Source of the DNA: Bacteroidales bacterium
GTDB lineage: Bacteria; Bacteroidota; Bacteroidia; Bacteroidales; Tenuifilaceae
Length of the DNA: 32,734 nt
Direction: 5' to 3'
Assembly: GCA_025361485.1 (NCBI GenBank)
Contig: JANYLA010000044.1
Span: forward strand, 1 to 32,734
A program made the translations under genes and the position numbers. The notes beneath the pieces are model-generated. The model searched no databases, was not told the origin of the DNA, and saw only the letters and a program-made list of their open reading frames with translations. Positions 25,821 to 32,734 of the stretch are shown here, in pieces. Every line of letters begins with the position of its first letter. The first letter of the stretch is position 1.

Positions 25821-26219
25821 TTAGTAAACATAGCATAGTACTTCACCGCCAACTTTCTTAACGCGTGCTTCCTTTTCAGTCATTACGCCTTGAGAGGTGG
25901 TGATGATAGCGATACCTAATCCGTTAAGAACGCGTGGCATTTCATCAACACCGACATAACGTCTTAAACCTGGTCTGCTTACGCGCTCTATATGCTTAAT
26001 AGCATTCTTTTTTGATTCAGGGTTGTACTTTAGCGCAATTTTAATTTTACCCTGCGTTTCATCCTCTTCAAGTTTATAGTTAAGGATATAACCTTTCTCA
26101 AAAAGAATTCGAGTTATATCTTTTAATATATTTGAAGCGGGAATTTCAACCACACGGTGGTTCGCCATAATAGCGTTCCTTAACCGGGTTAAATAATCTG
26201 CAATTGGGTCGGTAATCAT
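25821..26219 (-). CDS. rpsH: 30S ribosomal protein S8
   Basis: uS8, 132 residues from the chosen start, a primary 16S binder in the central domain. It begins MITDPIADYLTRLRNA, the normal family N-terminus; a further upstream start at 26246 would add nine unrelated residues and overlap rpsN, so it was rejected. The C-terminal block with VLNGLGIAIITTSQGVMTEKEAR is intact. Confidence 0.97.
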   Translation of the reverse strand: MITDPIADYLTRLRNAIMANHRVVEIPASNILKDITRILFEKGYILNYKLEEDETQGKIKIALKYNPESKKNAIKHIERVSRPGLRRYVGVDEMPRVLNGLGIAIITTSQGVMTEKEARVKKVGGEVLCYVY

Positions 26220-26239
26220 GTTCAGTATAATTATAAGTT

Positions 26240-26509
26240 TTACCAACTAGCTTTTTTAATTCCAGGGATCAAACCATTAGAAGCCATTTCTCTAAAAGTG
26301 ATCCTACTTATTCCGAATTGACGCATATATCCGCGTGGCCTTCCGGTTAACATGCAACGATTGCGTAAACGAATAGGGTTCGAGTTTTTTGGTAGTTTTT
26401 GCAAACCAACATAGTCTCCTTCTTCCTTAAGTCTAGCACGCTTTTCAGCATACTTTGCAATGAGTTTTGCACGTTTAACTTCACGGGCTTTCATCGACTC
26501 TTTAGCCAT
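26240..26509 (-). CDS. rpsN: 30S ribosomal protein S14 (zinc-free long type)
   Basis: uS14, 89 residues, in the head of the small subunit. It is the longer C- form: the C-terminal block [18 protein letters not shown] has a single Cys where zinc forms carry CxxC pairs. It starts [16 protein letters not shown] and lies 3 bp after the rplE stop. Confidence 0.97.
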   Translation of the reverse strand: MAKESMKAREVKRAKLIAKYAEKRARLKEEGDYVGLQKLPKNSNPIRLRNRCMLTGRPRGYMRQFGISRITFREMASNGLIPGIKKASW

Positions 26510-26512
26510 ACA

Positions 26513-27070
26513 CTAGTTCTTTTTAGCGTTTTTAAATGGTAATCCAAATTCGCGGAGTAAGGCGTAAGCCTCTTCATCAGATTTAGCTGAGGTAACAATG
26601 GTTATCTCCATGCCAAGAATCTTGTTTATCTTATCGATATCAATTTCGGGAAAGATAATTTGCTCCTGAACTCCTAATGTGTAGTTTCCACGACCGTCAA
26701 ACTTATCGCTAATCCCTTTGAAATCACGAATACGTGGTAGGGAAACAGTGTTAAGTCTTTCGAGAAACTCGTACATGCGTTCACGGCGAAGAGTAACCTT
26801 CAAACCGATAGGTACGCCCTTACGAAGTTTAAAGTTAGAGATATCCTTGCTAGAGTTGGTTTGGATAACTTTTTGACCAGAAATTTGAGTTAACTCATTA
26901 AGAGCATTCTCAATAATTTTCTTATCAGCAACAGCTTGTCCTACACCCTGATTGATAACAATCTTCTCTAAACGGGGAACCTGCATAACGCTTTTATAGC
27001 TAAATTCCTTCATCAAAACAGGAATAATCTCTTCGCTATATTTTTTCTTGAGGTTTGGTACGTATTCCAT
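26513..27070 (-). CDS. rplE: 50S ribosomal protein L5
   Basis: uL5, 185 residues, carries 5S rRNA and contacts P-site tRNA and S13. The conserved [18 protein letters not shown] and [19 protein letters not shown] blocks are present. Its ATG overlaps the rplX stop as TAATG, a common sign of translational coupling. Confidence 0.97.
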   Translation of the reverse strand: MEYVPNLKKKYSEEIIPVLMKEFSYKSVMQVPRLEKIVINQGVGQAVADKKIIENALNELTQISGQKVIQTNSSKDISNFKLRKGVPIGLKVTLRRERMYEFLERLNTVSLPRIRDFKGISDKFDGRGNYTLGVQEQIIFPEIDIDKINKILGMEITIVTSAKSDEEAYALLREFGLPFKNAKKN

Positions 27071-27393
27071 TACTTAATCTCCTCTCCTGATTTTTTAGAA
27101 AAGCGAACTAATTTACCTTTATCATTCAGTCTGCGACCAATTCTAGTGGCTTTACCAGATGTAGGGTCAATTAGCATTAGGTTCGAAATATGAACCGGAG
27201 CTTCCTTTTTAATAATTCCGCCTTGGGGGTGCTTTGCGTTTGGTTTAGTATGCTTGGAAACCATGTTAACACCTTCAACGATTGCTCGGCTGTCTTTTAT
27301 AACAACACTAAGCACTCGTCCTTGCTGTCCTTTGGATTCTCCAGAATTTACGAACACCAAATCCCCTTTTTTTATGTGTAACTTACTTGCCAT
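27070..27393 (-). CDS. rplX: 50S ribosomal protein L24
   Basis: uL24, 107 residues, an early assembly protein at the tunnel exit. The KOW motif is at the N-terminus ([20 protein letters not shown]), followed by the [11 protein letters not shown] and [12 protein letters not shown] blocks. It shares one base with the rplE start. Confidence 0.97.
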   Translation of the reverse strand: MASKLHIKKGDLVFVNSGESKGQQGRVLSVVIKDSRAIVEGVNMVSKHTKPNAKHPQGGIIKKEAPVHISNLMLIDPTSGKATRIGRRLNDKGKLVRFSKKSGEEIK

Positions 27394-27412
27394 CAGTGTA
27401 ATTATTTACTTG

Positions 27413-27778
27413 TTATAATACCTCTGGTGCCAGGGATACAATTTTCATATAGCTATCGCGAAGTTCTCTGGCTACTGGACCGAAAATACGCGTTCCGCGA
27501 ATTTCACCGGTTGCATTGAGAAGAACGCAAGCATTATCATCAAAACGTATGTATGAACCGTCTGGACGTCGCATCTCTTTTTTAGTGCGAACAACTACAG
27601 CTTTAGTTACAGTACCTTTCTTTACTTCTCCGCCTGGCATTGCACTTTTTACAGTAACTACAATTTTATCGCCAATGCGGGCATAACGTTTAGCTGTGCC
27701 GCCAAGCACCCTGATGCAAAGTACTTCCTTTGCACCGCTGTTATCAGCAACTGTTAATCTACTCTCTTGTTGTATCAT
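27413..27778 (-). CDS. rplN: 50S ribosomal protein L14
   Basis: uL14, 121 residues, at the intersubunit bridge B8 region. It begins [19 protein letters not shown], the family opening, and ends with [23 protein letters not shown]. Its start lies 2 bp after the rpsQ stop. Confidence 0.98.
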   Translation of the reverse strand: MIQQESRLTVADNSGAKEVLCIRVLGGTAKRYARIGDKIVVTVKSAMPGGEVKKGTVTKAVVVRTKKEMRRPDGSYIRFDDNACVLLNATGEIRGTRIFGPVARELRDSYMKIVSLAPEVL

Positions 27779-27780
27779 GG

Positions 27781-28044
27781 CTACTTAGCTTTTTCAATGA
27801 TTTCAACTAATCTCCAACCCTTTGTTTTACTTAAAGGGCGGACTTCCATAATTCTTACAACATCACCAATACTTGATGTGTTGGCTTCGTCATGAGCGTA
27901 GAATTTGGTAGTTTTATTTACAAACTTACCGTAGATTGGATGTTTTACTTTTCGTTTAACTGCAACAACAATAGATTTCTCCATCTTATTGCTTAAAACT
28001 ATCCCAATTCTTTCTTTACGTAAATTTCTTGTATTTTCTTCCAT
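27781..28044 (-). CDS. rpsQ: 30S ribosomal protein S17
   Basis: uS17, 87 residues, an OB-fold protein that binds the 16S 5' domain. The signature [20 protein letters not shown] and [19 protein letters not shown] are clear. It starts 6 bp after the rpmC stop. Confidence 0.97.
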   Translation of the reverse strand: MEENTRNLRKERIGIVLSNKMEKSIVVAVKRKVKHPIYGKFVNKTTKFYAHDEANTSSIGDVVRIMEVRPLSKTKGWRLVEIIEKAK

Positions 28045-28050
28045 CGCTGT

Positions 28051-28257
28051 TTAGCTTTTCTTGTTCTCTTTGAGATTACGCTCACCAAGAATAGTTTTCA
28101 ATCGTGTAATATTCTTGCGAGTTACGGTAATCTTCATAGGATTATCGAGAGGCGAAATGTTATGATTTAACTTCAGCTTTAGCAGCTGCGCTACCTCATT
28201 TTCAATGCGCTCCTCCAGCTCCTTGGTTGTTAGTTCTCTTATCTCTGCTGTTTTCAT
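28051..28257 (-). CDS. rpmC: 50S ribosomal protein L29
   Basis: uL29, 68 residues, a small helical hairpin at the tunnel exit next to L23. The sequence MKTAEIRELTTKELEERI and the TVTRKNITRLKTILGER block fit the family. Located between rplP and rpsQ as normal. Confidence 0.96.
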   Translation of the reverse strand: MKTAEIRELTTKELEERIENEVAQLLKLKLNHNISPLDNPMKITVTRKNITRLKTILGERNLKENKKS

Positions 28258-28263
28258 AGCTCG

Positions 28264-28692
28264 TTAGATAGTTGTTTCTGAATAATCGTTACGAACAACG
28301 AACTTAGTTGCAATGGGCAACTTTTGCGCTGCTAAGCGTAAAGCTTCCTTTGCTACTTCGAACGATACTCCTTCGGCTTCAATAATAATTCTACCGGGAG
28401 TTATAGGAGCAACGAATCCCTCAGGTGCACCTTTACCTTTACCCATACGTACTTCGGCTGGCTTCTTGGTTATCGGTTTATCTGGGAATATACGGATCCA
28501 TATCTGACCTTCACGTTTCATATAACGGGTCACTGCCTGACGAGCAGCCTCAATCTGGCGACCGGTAATCCAACAGGATTCCAGCGCTTTGATTCCAAAA
28601 GAGCCGAATGCCAGCTGGTGACCACGCTGTGCATTTCCTTTCATGCTGCCCTTTTGCTGCCTTCTGAATTTTGTTTTCTTTGGCTGTAACAT
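28264..28692 (-). CDS. rplP: 50S ribosomal protein L16
   Basis: uL16, 142 residues, near the peptidyl transferase centre and the A-site tRNA. It starts [15 protein letters not shown] and has the [20 protein letters not shown] and [15 protein letters not shown] blocks. An AGGA right before the ATG is too close to serve as a normal Shine-Dalgarno. Confidence 0.98.
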   Translation of the reverse strand: MLQPKKTKFRRQQKGSMKGNAQRGHQLAFGSFGIKALESCWITGRQIEAARQAVTRYMKREGQIWIRIFPDKPITKKPAEVRMGKGKGAPEGFVAPITPGRIIIEAEGVSFEVAKEALRLAAQKLPIATKFVVRNDYSETTI

Positions 28693-28720
28693 TTCCTAAA
28701 AGTCCTTTTAGTTCTTTAAA

Positions 28721-29452
28721 CTATTTTCTTTTCTTTCTAGGTCCGCGTTGTTGCTTACCTGGATGATTGTTTGAATGCGCTGGTGTATTGGCAGCGGCTG
28801 TTCCAATATTTGGAGACAAGTCGCGCTTTCCATATACCTCACCATTGCAAATCCAAACTTTGATTCCGACTAATCCTACTTTGGTGTGAGCCTCAGCAAG
28901 TGCATAATCGATATCGGCGCGGAAAGTATGTAGAGGAATTCTTCCCTCCTTGTAAGTTTCGGAACGAGCCATTTCGGCGCCACCTAAACGTCCAGAGATT
29001 TGAATTTTTATACCTTCAGCACCCATCCTAATAGTCGACGCAATAGTCATCTTTATGGCACGGCGGTGAGATATACGTCCTTCAAGCTGGCGAGCAATGT
29101 TGTTACCAACGATAACAGCATCTAATTCGGGACGTTTCACTTCATAGATATTGATTTGAATCTCTTTTTTGGTGATCTTCTTAAGTTCTTCTTTAAGCTT
29201 ATCAACCTCTTGTCCACCTTTACCAATAATAATGCCTGGTCGGGCTGTATGTACTGTAACAGTGATCAGTTTTAGTGTACGCTCAATTACAATCTTTGAG
29301 ATGCTAGCTTTTGCAAGCCTTGCGCTAAGATATTGGCGAATTTTGCTATCCTCAACAATTTTTTGAGCATAATTATTTCCGCCATACCAGTTAGAATCCC
29401 ATCCTTTGATGATTCCTAACCTATTTGCTATTGGATTAACTTTATTTCCCAT
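28721..29452 (-). CDS. rpsC: 30S ribosomal protein S3
   Basis: uS3, 243 residues, at the mRNA entry channel with helicase function. The N-terminal KH domain has the GxxG loop [12 protein letters not shown]. The C-terminal domain ends with [20 protein letters not shown], then a basic tail rich in Gln/Arg/Lys. Starts 4 bp after the rplV stop. Confidence 0.98.
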   Translation of the reverse strand: MGNKVNPIANRLGIIKGWDSNWYGGNNYAQKIVEDSKIRQYLSARLAKASISKIVIERTLKLITVTVHTARPGIIIGKGGQEVDKLKEELKKITKKEIQINIYEVKRPELDAVIVGNNIARQLEGRISHRRAIKMTIASTIRMGAEGIKIQISGRLGGAEMARSETYKEGRIPLHTFRADIDYALAEAHTKVGLVGIKVWICNGEVYGKRDLSPNIGTAAANTPAHSNNHPGKQQRGPRKKRK

Positions 29453-29456
29453 CTAG

Positions 29457-29873
29457 CTAATTTTTTTGAGTATCGTTATTTACTGCACTGTCTAAAACAA
29501 CAGTTACGTGGTTAGAATGCTTACGAATTCTATGTGCACGTCCCTGAGGAGCGGTCCTAATACGCTTAAGTTGCTTTCCTTGGTCAACAAATATTTCTTT
29601 TACAAAAAGATTTGCTTCTTCAAGGCGAACTCCTTCGTTCTTTGCTTGCCAGTTAGCTACTGCTGAAAGGATTAATTTTTCAACCTTAATTGCTGATTCT
29701 TTTGAAGTAAATTTCAGAATATTAAGGGCAGTATTAACTTCTTTACCGCGTATCATATCTACAACCAAACGCATTTTGCGTGGAGATGAAGGGCAATTGC
29801 GAAGTATTGCAAAAGCTTTCTTCTTTTTATCCTCCTTTATTTGGTTGGCCATTAATTGTTTTCTTGCACCCAT
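29457..29873 (-). CDS. rplV: 50S ribosomal protein L22
   Basis: uL22, 138 residues; its long beta hairpin lines the nascent-chain tunnel. It begins [15 protein letters not shown]; a second Met at residue 8 is less likely because family members open with MGARK. The [18 protein letters not shown] block and the hairpin tip [19 protein letters not shown] are intact. Confidence 0.97.
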   Translation of the reverse strand: MGARKQLMANQIKEDKKKKAFAILRNCPSSPRKMRLVVDMIRGKEVNTALNILKFTSKESAIKVEKLILSAVANWQAKNEGVRLEEANLFVKEIFVDQGKQLKRIRTAPQGRAHRIRKHSNHVTVVLDSAVNNDTQKN

Positions 29874-29899
29874 TGCTAAGTTTCTTTAAATCAATTCAC

Positions 29900-30169
29900 T
29901 TATTTGTTCTTATTGCCTGAATGTCCACGGAAGGTACGCGTTGGAGCAAATTCCCCAAGCTTATGCCCTACCATATTTTCAGTAACATATACCGGGATAA
30001 ACTTATTCCCGTTGTGAACTGCTATTGTGTGTCCAACAAATTCAGGAGAAATCATAGACCTTCTTGACCAAGTTTTTAAAACCGTTTTCTTTGTAGCAGA
30101 ATTCATTTCCCCTACACGTCTTTCTAGTTTATAATCAATAAAGGGGCCTTTTTTGAGTGATCGACTCAT
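29900..30169 (-). CDS. rpsS: 30S ribosomal protein S19
   Basis: uS19, 89 residues, in the small-subunit head with S13. It starts [19 protein letters not shown] and has the family signature [19 protein letters not shown]. Located between rplB and rplV. Confidence 0.98.
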   Translation of the reverse strand: MSRSLKKGPFIDYKLERRVGEMNSATKKTVLKTWSRRSMISPEFVGHTIAVHNGNKFIPVYVTENMVGHKLGEFAPTRTFRGHSGNKNK

Positions 30170-30187
30170 AGCTTATAATTTATCTAA

Positions 30188-31012
30188 TTACTTTTTCCTG
30201 CGTTCTACAATAAACTTGTTGGAGCTGTTCTTCTTGGCACGAGTCTTATAACCCTTAGCAGGGATACCCTTGCGTGAGCGTGGGTGACCTCCAGAAGCAC
30301 GACCTTCGCCACCACCCATCGGGTGATCAACAGGGTTCATTGCAACCCCTCTTGTGCGAGGACGGCGTCCTAACCAACGTGAACGACCTGCTTTACCTGA
30401 TTTCTCAAGAGCATGGTCAGAGTTAGAAACGGTTCCAATCGTAGCTTTACACTCTGTTAGAATCATTCGAGTTTCACTGCTAGGCATCTTAATGATAACA
30501 TACTTACCCTCACGAGCAAGAAGTTGTGCATGAGAACCTGCGCTTCGAGCTAACTGAGCACCTTGTCCAGGGCGTAGTTCGATGTTGTGAATCAACGTAC
30601 CCATCGGAATCTCCGATAAGTATAGCGTGTTGCCAATTTCGGGGGCAACCCCCATACCTGACATAATAACTTGACCTACTTTTAGGCCATTCGGTGCAAT
30701 GATGTAACGTTTGTCACCATCTGAGTACTCAACCAATGCAATACGTGCAGTTCTGTTTGGATCGTATTCAATAGTTTTCACTACTGCTTCGATACCATCA
30801 CGCTCGCGCATAAAATCGATAAGCCTATATCTACGCTTATGACCTCCACCTACATAACGCATGGTCATGCGGCCTTGGTTGTTCCGACCACCAGTCCTTT
30901 TAATAGGACGGATTAGGGATTTCTCAGGTGTTGCGGTTGTTATCTCTTCGAAAACACCTATAACTTTATGTCTCTGTCCTGGTGTAACAGGTTTTAGTTT
31001 CCTTACAGCCAT
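30188..31012 (-). CDS. rplB: 50S ribosomal protein L2
   Basis: uL2, 274 residues, needed for subunit joining and for peptidyl transferase assembly. The N-terminal [20 protein letters not shown] block and the C-terminal signature [18 protein letters not shown] with its conserved His are present. Length matches bacterial L2 proteins. Confidence 0.98.
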   Translation of the reverse strand: MAVRKLKPVTPGQRHKVIGVFEEITTATPEKSLIRPIKRTGGRNNQGRMTMRYVGGGHKRRYRLIDFMRERDGIEAVVKTIEYDPNRTARIALVEYSDGDKRYIIAPNGLKVGQVIMSGMGVAPEIGNTLYLSEIPMGTLIHNIELRPGQGAQLARSAGSHAQLLAREGKYVIIKMPSSETRMILTECKATIGTVSNSDHALEKSGKAGRSRWLGRRPRTRGVAMNPVDHPMGGGEGRASGGHPRSRKGIPAKGYKTRAKKNSSNKFIVERRKK

Positions 31013-31017
31013 TTTAC

Positions 31018-31308
31018 TTAAATGTTGCTATAAAAATCAATCTTTTCACCTTCTCTCAACGTTACAATGGCTTTTTTGAAGCTATTAGCACGTCCGGATA
31101 AAAAGCCGGATTTAGTATAGCGTGATTTCAATTTACCTGCGTAACGAATTGTATTTATAGAATCGACGGTTACACCGTATAACTCTTTTATGGCCTTTTT
31201 GATCTCTAATTTATTGGCATTCTTCTCAACAATAAAACCGTATTGGTTCAACTTGTCGCTCAAGCGCTCCATCTTCTCAGTTACTATAGGCCTAATCAAA
31301 ATGTTCAT
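31018..31308 (-). CDS. rplW: 50S ribosomal protein L23
   Basis: uL23, 96 residues, the docking point for trigger factor and SRP at the tunnel exit. It has [11 protein letters not shown] at the start, followed by [19 protein letters not shown]. Starts 12 bp after the rplD stop. Confidence 0.97.
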   Translation of the reverse strand: MNILIRPIVTEKMERLSDKLNQYGFIVEKNANKLEIKKAIKELYGVTVDSINTIRYAGKLKSRYTKSGFLSGRANSFKKAIVTLREGEKIDFYSNI

Positions 31309-31320
31309 CGTCCTTTTTGT

Positions 31321-31953
31321 TTATGATACTTTAAACATCTTATGTAAAACGTCAATCGAACTCTCTACCAGAATAATTGTGTTAGCATCAAGAACTTCGT
31401 ATGTATTTAAAGATGAGGCTAATGCAATTTTTTGTTTCTGTAAATTTCTGGAGGACAAATATATGTTTTTATTTGGTTCACTTAACACAAATAAAGACTT
31501 TTTGTCGTTTAGGTTAAGATTATTGCAAATTGAGATGAATTCTTTCGTTTTTGGAGCTTCGAAATTGAAGTCTTCAATTACCATAATTTTATTCTCAAGA
31601 GCCTTGTGAGCTAAAGCACTTTTACGTGCAAGCTGCTTAACCTTTTTGTTGAGTTTTGATTCGTAATCGCGTGGTCTTGGTCCGAATACTCGTCCACCGC
31701 CACGGAATAAGGGAGATTTGATACTACCAGCACGTGCTGTACCAGTACCTTTTTGTTTCTTTAGTTTGCGAGTACTTCCGGATATCTCGTTACGCTCTTT
31801 CGATTTTGATGTACCCTGACGTTGATTGTTAAGATACTGCTTAACATCAAGGTAAATTGCGTGATCGTTTGGTTCAATAGCAAAAATGCTATCATTGAGG
31901 TCGATTTTTCTTCCGGTTTCCTTTCCAGCTATATTTAGTACGCTTATTTCCAT
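31321..31953 (-). CDS. rplD: 50S ribosomal protein L4
   Basis: uL4, 210 residues. The globular domain is interrupted by the basic tunnel loop (about 45-95) with [19 protein letters not shown] and [20 protein letters not shown]. The start overlaps the rplC stop as TAATG, which suggests translational coupling. L4 autoregulates the S10 operon in E. coli; no evidence for that here. Confidence 0.97.
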   Translation of the reverse strand: MEISVLNIAGKETGRKIDLNDSIFAIEPNDHAIYLDVKQYLNNQRQGTSKSKERNEISGSTRKLKKQKGTGTARAGSIKSPLFRGGGRVFGPRPRDYESKLNKKVKQLARKSALAHKALENKIMVIEDFNFEAPKTKEFISICNNLNLNDKKSLFVLSEPNKNIYLSSRNLQKQKIALASSLNTYEVLDANTIILVESSIDVLHKMFKVS

Positions 31954-32573
31954 TATTTCTCAATAATTAAATATGAACCTTTAGCACCTGGAATAGATCC
32001 CTTGATGAGAAGCAGATTGCTCTCGGGGATAACCTTTAAAACGCGGAGGTTGGTAATGGTTACTTTATCATTACCAGTTCGACCGGGTAATCTCTTACCT
32101 GGGAATACGCGTGAAGGAAAGGATGATGCACCCATAGAACCTGGCGCACGAAGACGGTTGTGCTGTCCGTGGGTTTGACCGCCTACGCCGCCAAAACCAT
32201 GACGTTTAACAACGCCTTGGAATCCTTTACCTTTAGTAATACCTGAAACATCAACCCAACGATCGTCGTTAAAAATATCAACTGTAATAACATCACCTAG
32301 CTGGTGAGTATTATCCCAATCTCTAAATTCAACAACCTTACGTTTTGGTGTTGTGTTCGCTTTTTTGAAGTGACCTATCATAGGTCGTCCGGTTTGCTTC
32401 TCCTTCTTGTCATCAAAAGCGAGCTGAATGGCATTGTAGCCATCCTTCTCACTAGTCCTGACCTGAGTAACTACGCAGGGACCAGCTTCAATTACAGTGC
32501 ATGGTATGTTTTTACCCTCGGCACTGAATACGGAAGTCATTCCGATTTTACGTCCAATTAATCCTGCTGACAT
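31953..32573 (-). CDS. rplC: 50S ribosomal protein L3
   Basis: uL3, 206 residues, one of the first proteins to bind 23S rRNA. It begins [17 protein letters not shown]; the signature [18 protein letters not shown] and the loop with [18 protein letters not shown] that approaches the peptidyl transferase centre are intact. It follows rpsJ by 24 bp. Confidence 0.98.
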   Translation of the reverse strand: MSAGLIGRKIGMTSVFSAEGKNIPCTVIEAGPCVVTQVRTSEKDGYNAIQLAFDDKKEKQTGRPMIGHFKKANTTPKRKVVEFRDWDNTHQLGDVITVDIFNDDRWVDVSGITKGKGFQGVVKRHGFGGVGGQTHGQHNRLRAPGSMGASSFPSRVFPGKRLPGRTGNDKVTITNLRVLKVIPESNLLLIKGSIPGAKGSYLIIEK

Positions 32574-32597
32574 TTTCTAATCAATTAATGATTAAAC

Positions 32598-32734
32598 TCA
32601 TACTTTAATTTCTACTTCGACTCCAGATGGAAGTTCGAGCTTCATTAGGGCATCGATGGTCTTCGGGGTGGAGCTGTAGATGTCGAGTAAACGCTTGAAA
32701 GAGCTGAGTTCAAATTGCTCTCTCGATTTTTTGT
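32598..32734 (-). CDS. rpsJ: 30S ribosomal protein S10, C-terminal part (cut by window edge)
   Basis: The last 44 residues of uS10 are visible and the stop is TGA at 32598-32600. The gene continues beyond the right edge. Translation reads [20 protein letters not shown] and ends [11 protein letters not shown], the normal S10 C-terminus. S10 also acts as NusE in antitermination. It heads the S10 operon in most bacteria, so the cluster promoter is expected further upstream, outside the window. Confidence 0.95.
   Translation of the reverse strand, partial: KKSREQFELSSFKRLLDIYSSTPKTIDALMKLELPSGVEVEIKV

Noticed and set aside
18169-32734. A novel system hidden in the ribosomal protein cluster
   Set aside because: Every gap is short and every gene is a known core protein in the usual order; antisense open frames there are shadows of conserved coding sequence.

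Overview
This looks like a chromosomal segment from a member of the Bacteroidota, probably Bacteroidales or a close relative. The reasons are: candidate -7 elements of the TAnnTTTG type; an almost complete absence of Shine-Dalgarno sequences; a Fibrobacter-type FISUMP lipoprotein; a Reg_prop/Y_Y_Y sensor protein; a DsbD with a C-terminal thioredoxin domain; zinc-free versions of ribosomal proteins S4, S14 and L36; and low overall GC. The genus cannot be fixed from sequence alone.

Layout. Positions 1-3234 are an accessory, partly decayed stretch on the minus strand. It holds a 41-codon secreted-protein remnant that runs into a palindromic repeat, a FISUMP lipoprotein whose coding DNA is strikingly GC-rich, about 340 bp of layered repeats (palindromes, a ~50-bp-spaced hairpin series and a 15-unit heptad array), a secreted or outer-membrane gene cut off at those repeats, and a secreted HEAT-like protein. 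Positions 3559-9400 hold metabolic and envelope genes: dsbD (+), a DUF4105/Lnb-like membrane protein (-), an aldehyde dehydrogenase (+) and a LysE-family exporter (+), with terminators and an inverted dispersed repeat between them. Positions 9601-14691 hold two convergent signalling genes: a hybrid histidine-kinase-like protein whose ATP-binding domain looks degenerate, and a 14-repeat Reg_prop propeller/Y_Y_Y/SpoIIE phosphatase. Then come a UbiD-family decarboxylase and enolase, both minus strand.

Positions 18169-32734 are one long minus-strand cluster equal to the fused S10, spc and alpha operons: rpsJ (partial), rplC, rplD, rplW, rplB, rpsS, rplV, rpsC, rplP, rpmC, rpsQ, rplN, rplX, rplE, rpsN, rpsH, rplF, rplR, rpsE, rpmD, rplO, secY, map, infA, rpmJ, rpsM, rpsK, rpsD, rpoA, rplQ. 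Spacing is tight (start-stop overlaps to about 50 bp) and a strong intrinsic terminator follows rplQ. This part is ordinary core genome and makes ribosomal proteins, the Sec channel, methionine aminopeptidase, IF-1 and RNA polymerase alpha together.

I found no CRISPR array, prophage, transposase, tRNA, rRNA or recognisable defence system. The points most worth a second look are the repeat-truncated secreted genes at 1-2302, the kinase that lacks its ATP-binding glycine motif, and the perfect Shine-Dalgarno sequence in front of infA. Start sites were moved from the longest possible ORF for the aldehyde dehydrogenase, the LysE exporter, secY, rpsE and rpsH; reasons are given in each entry.
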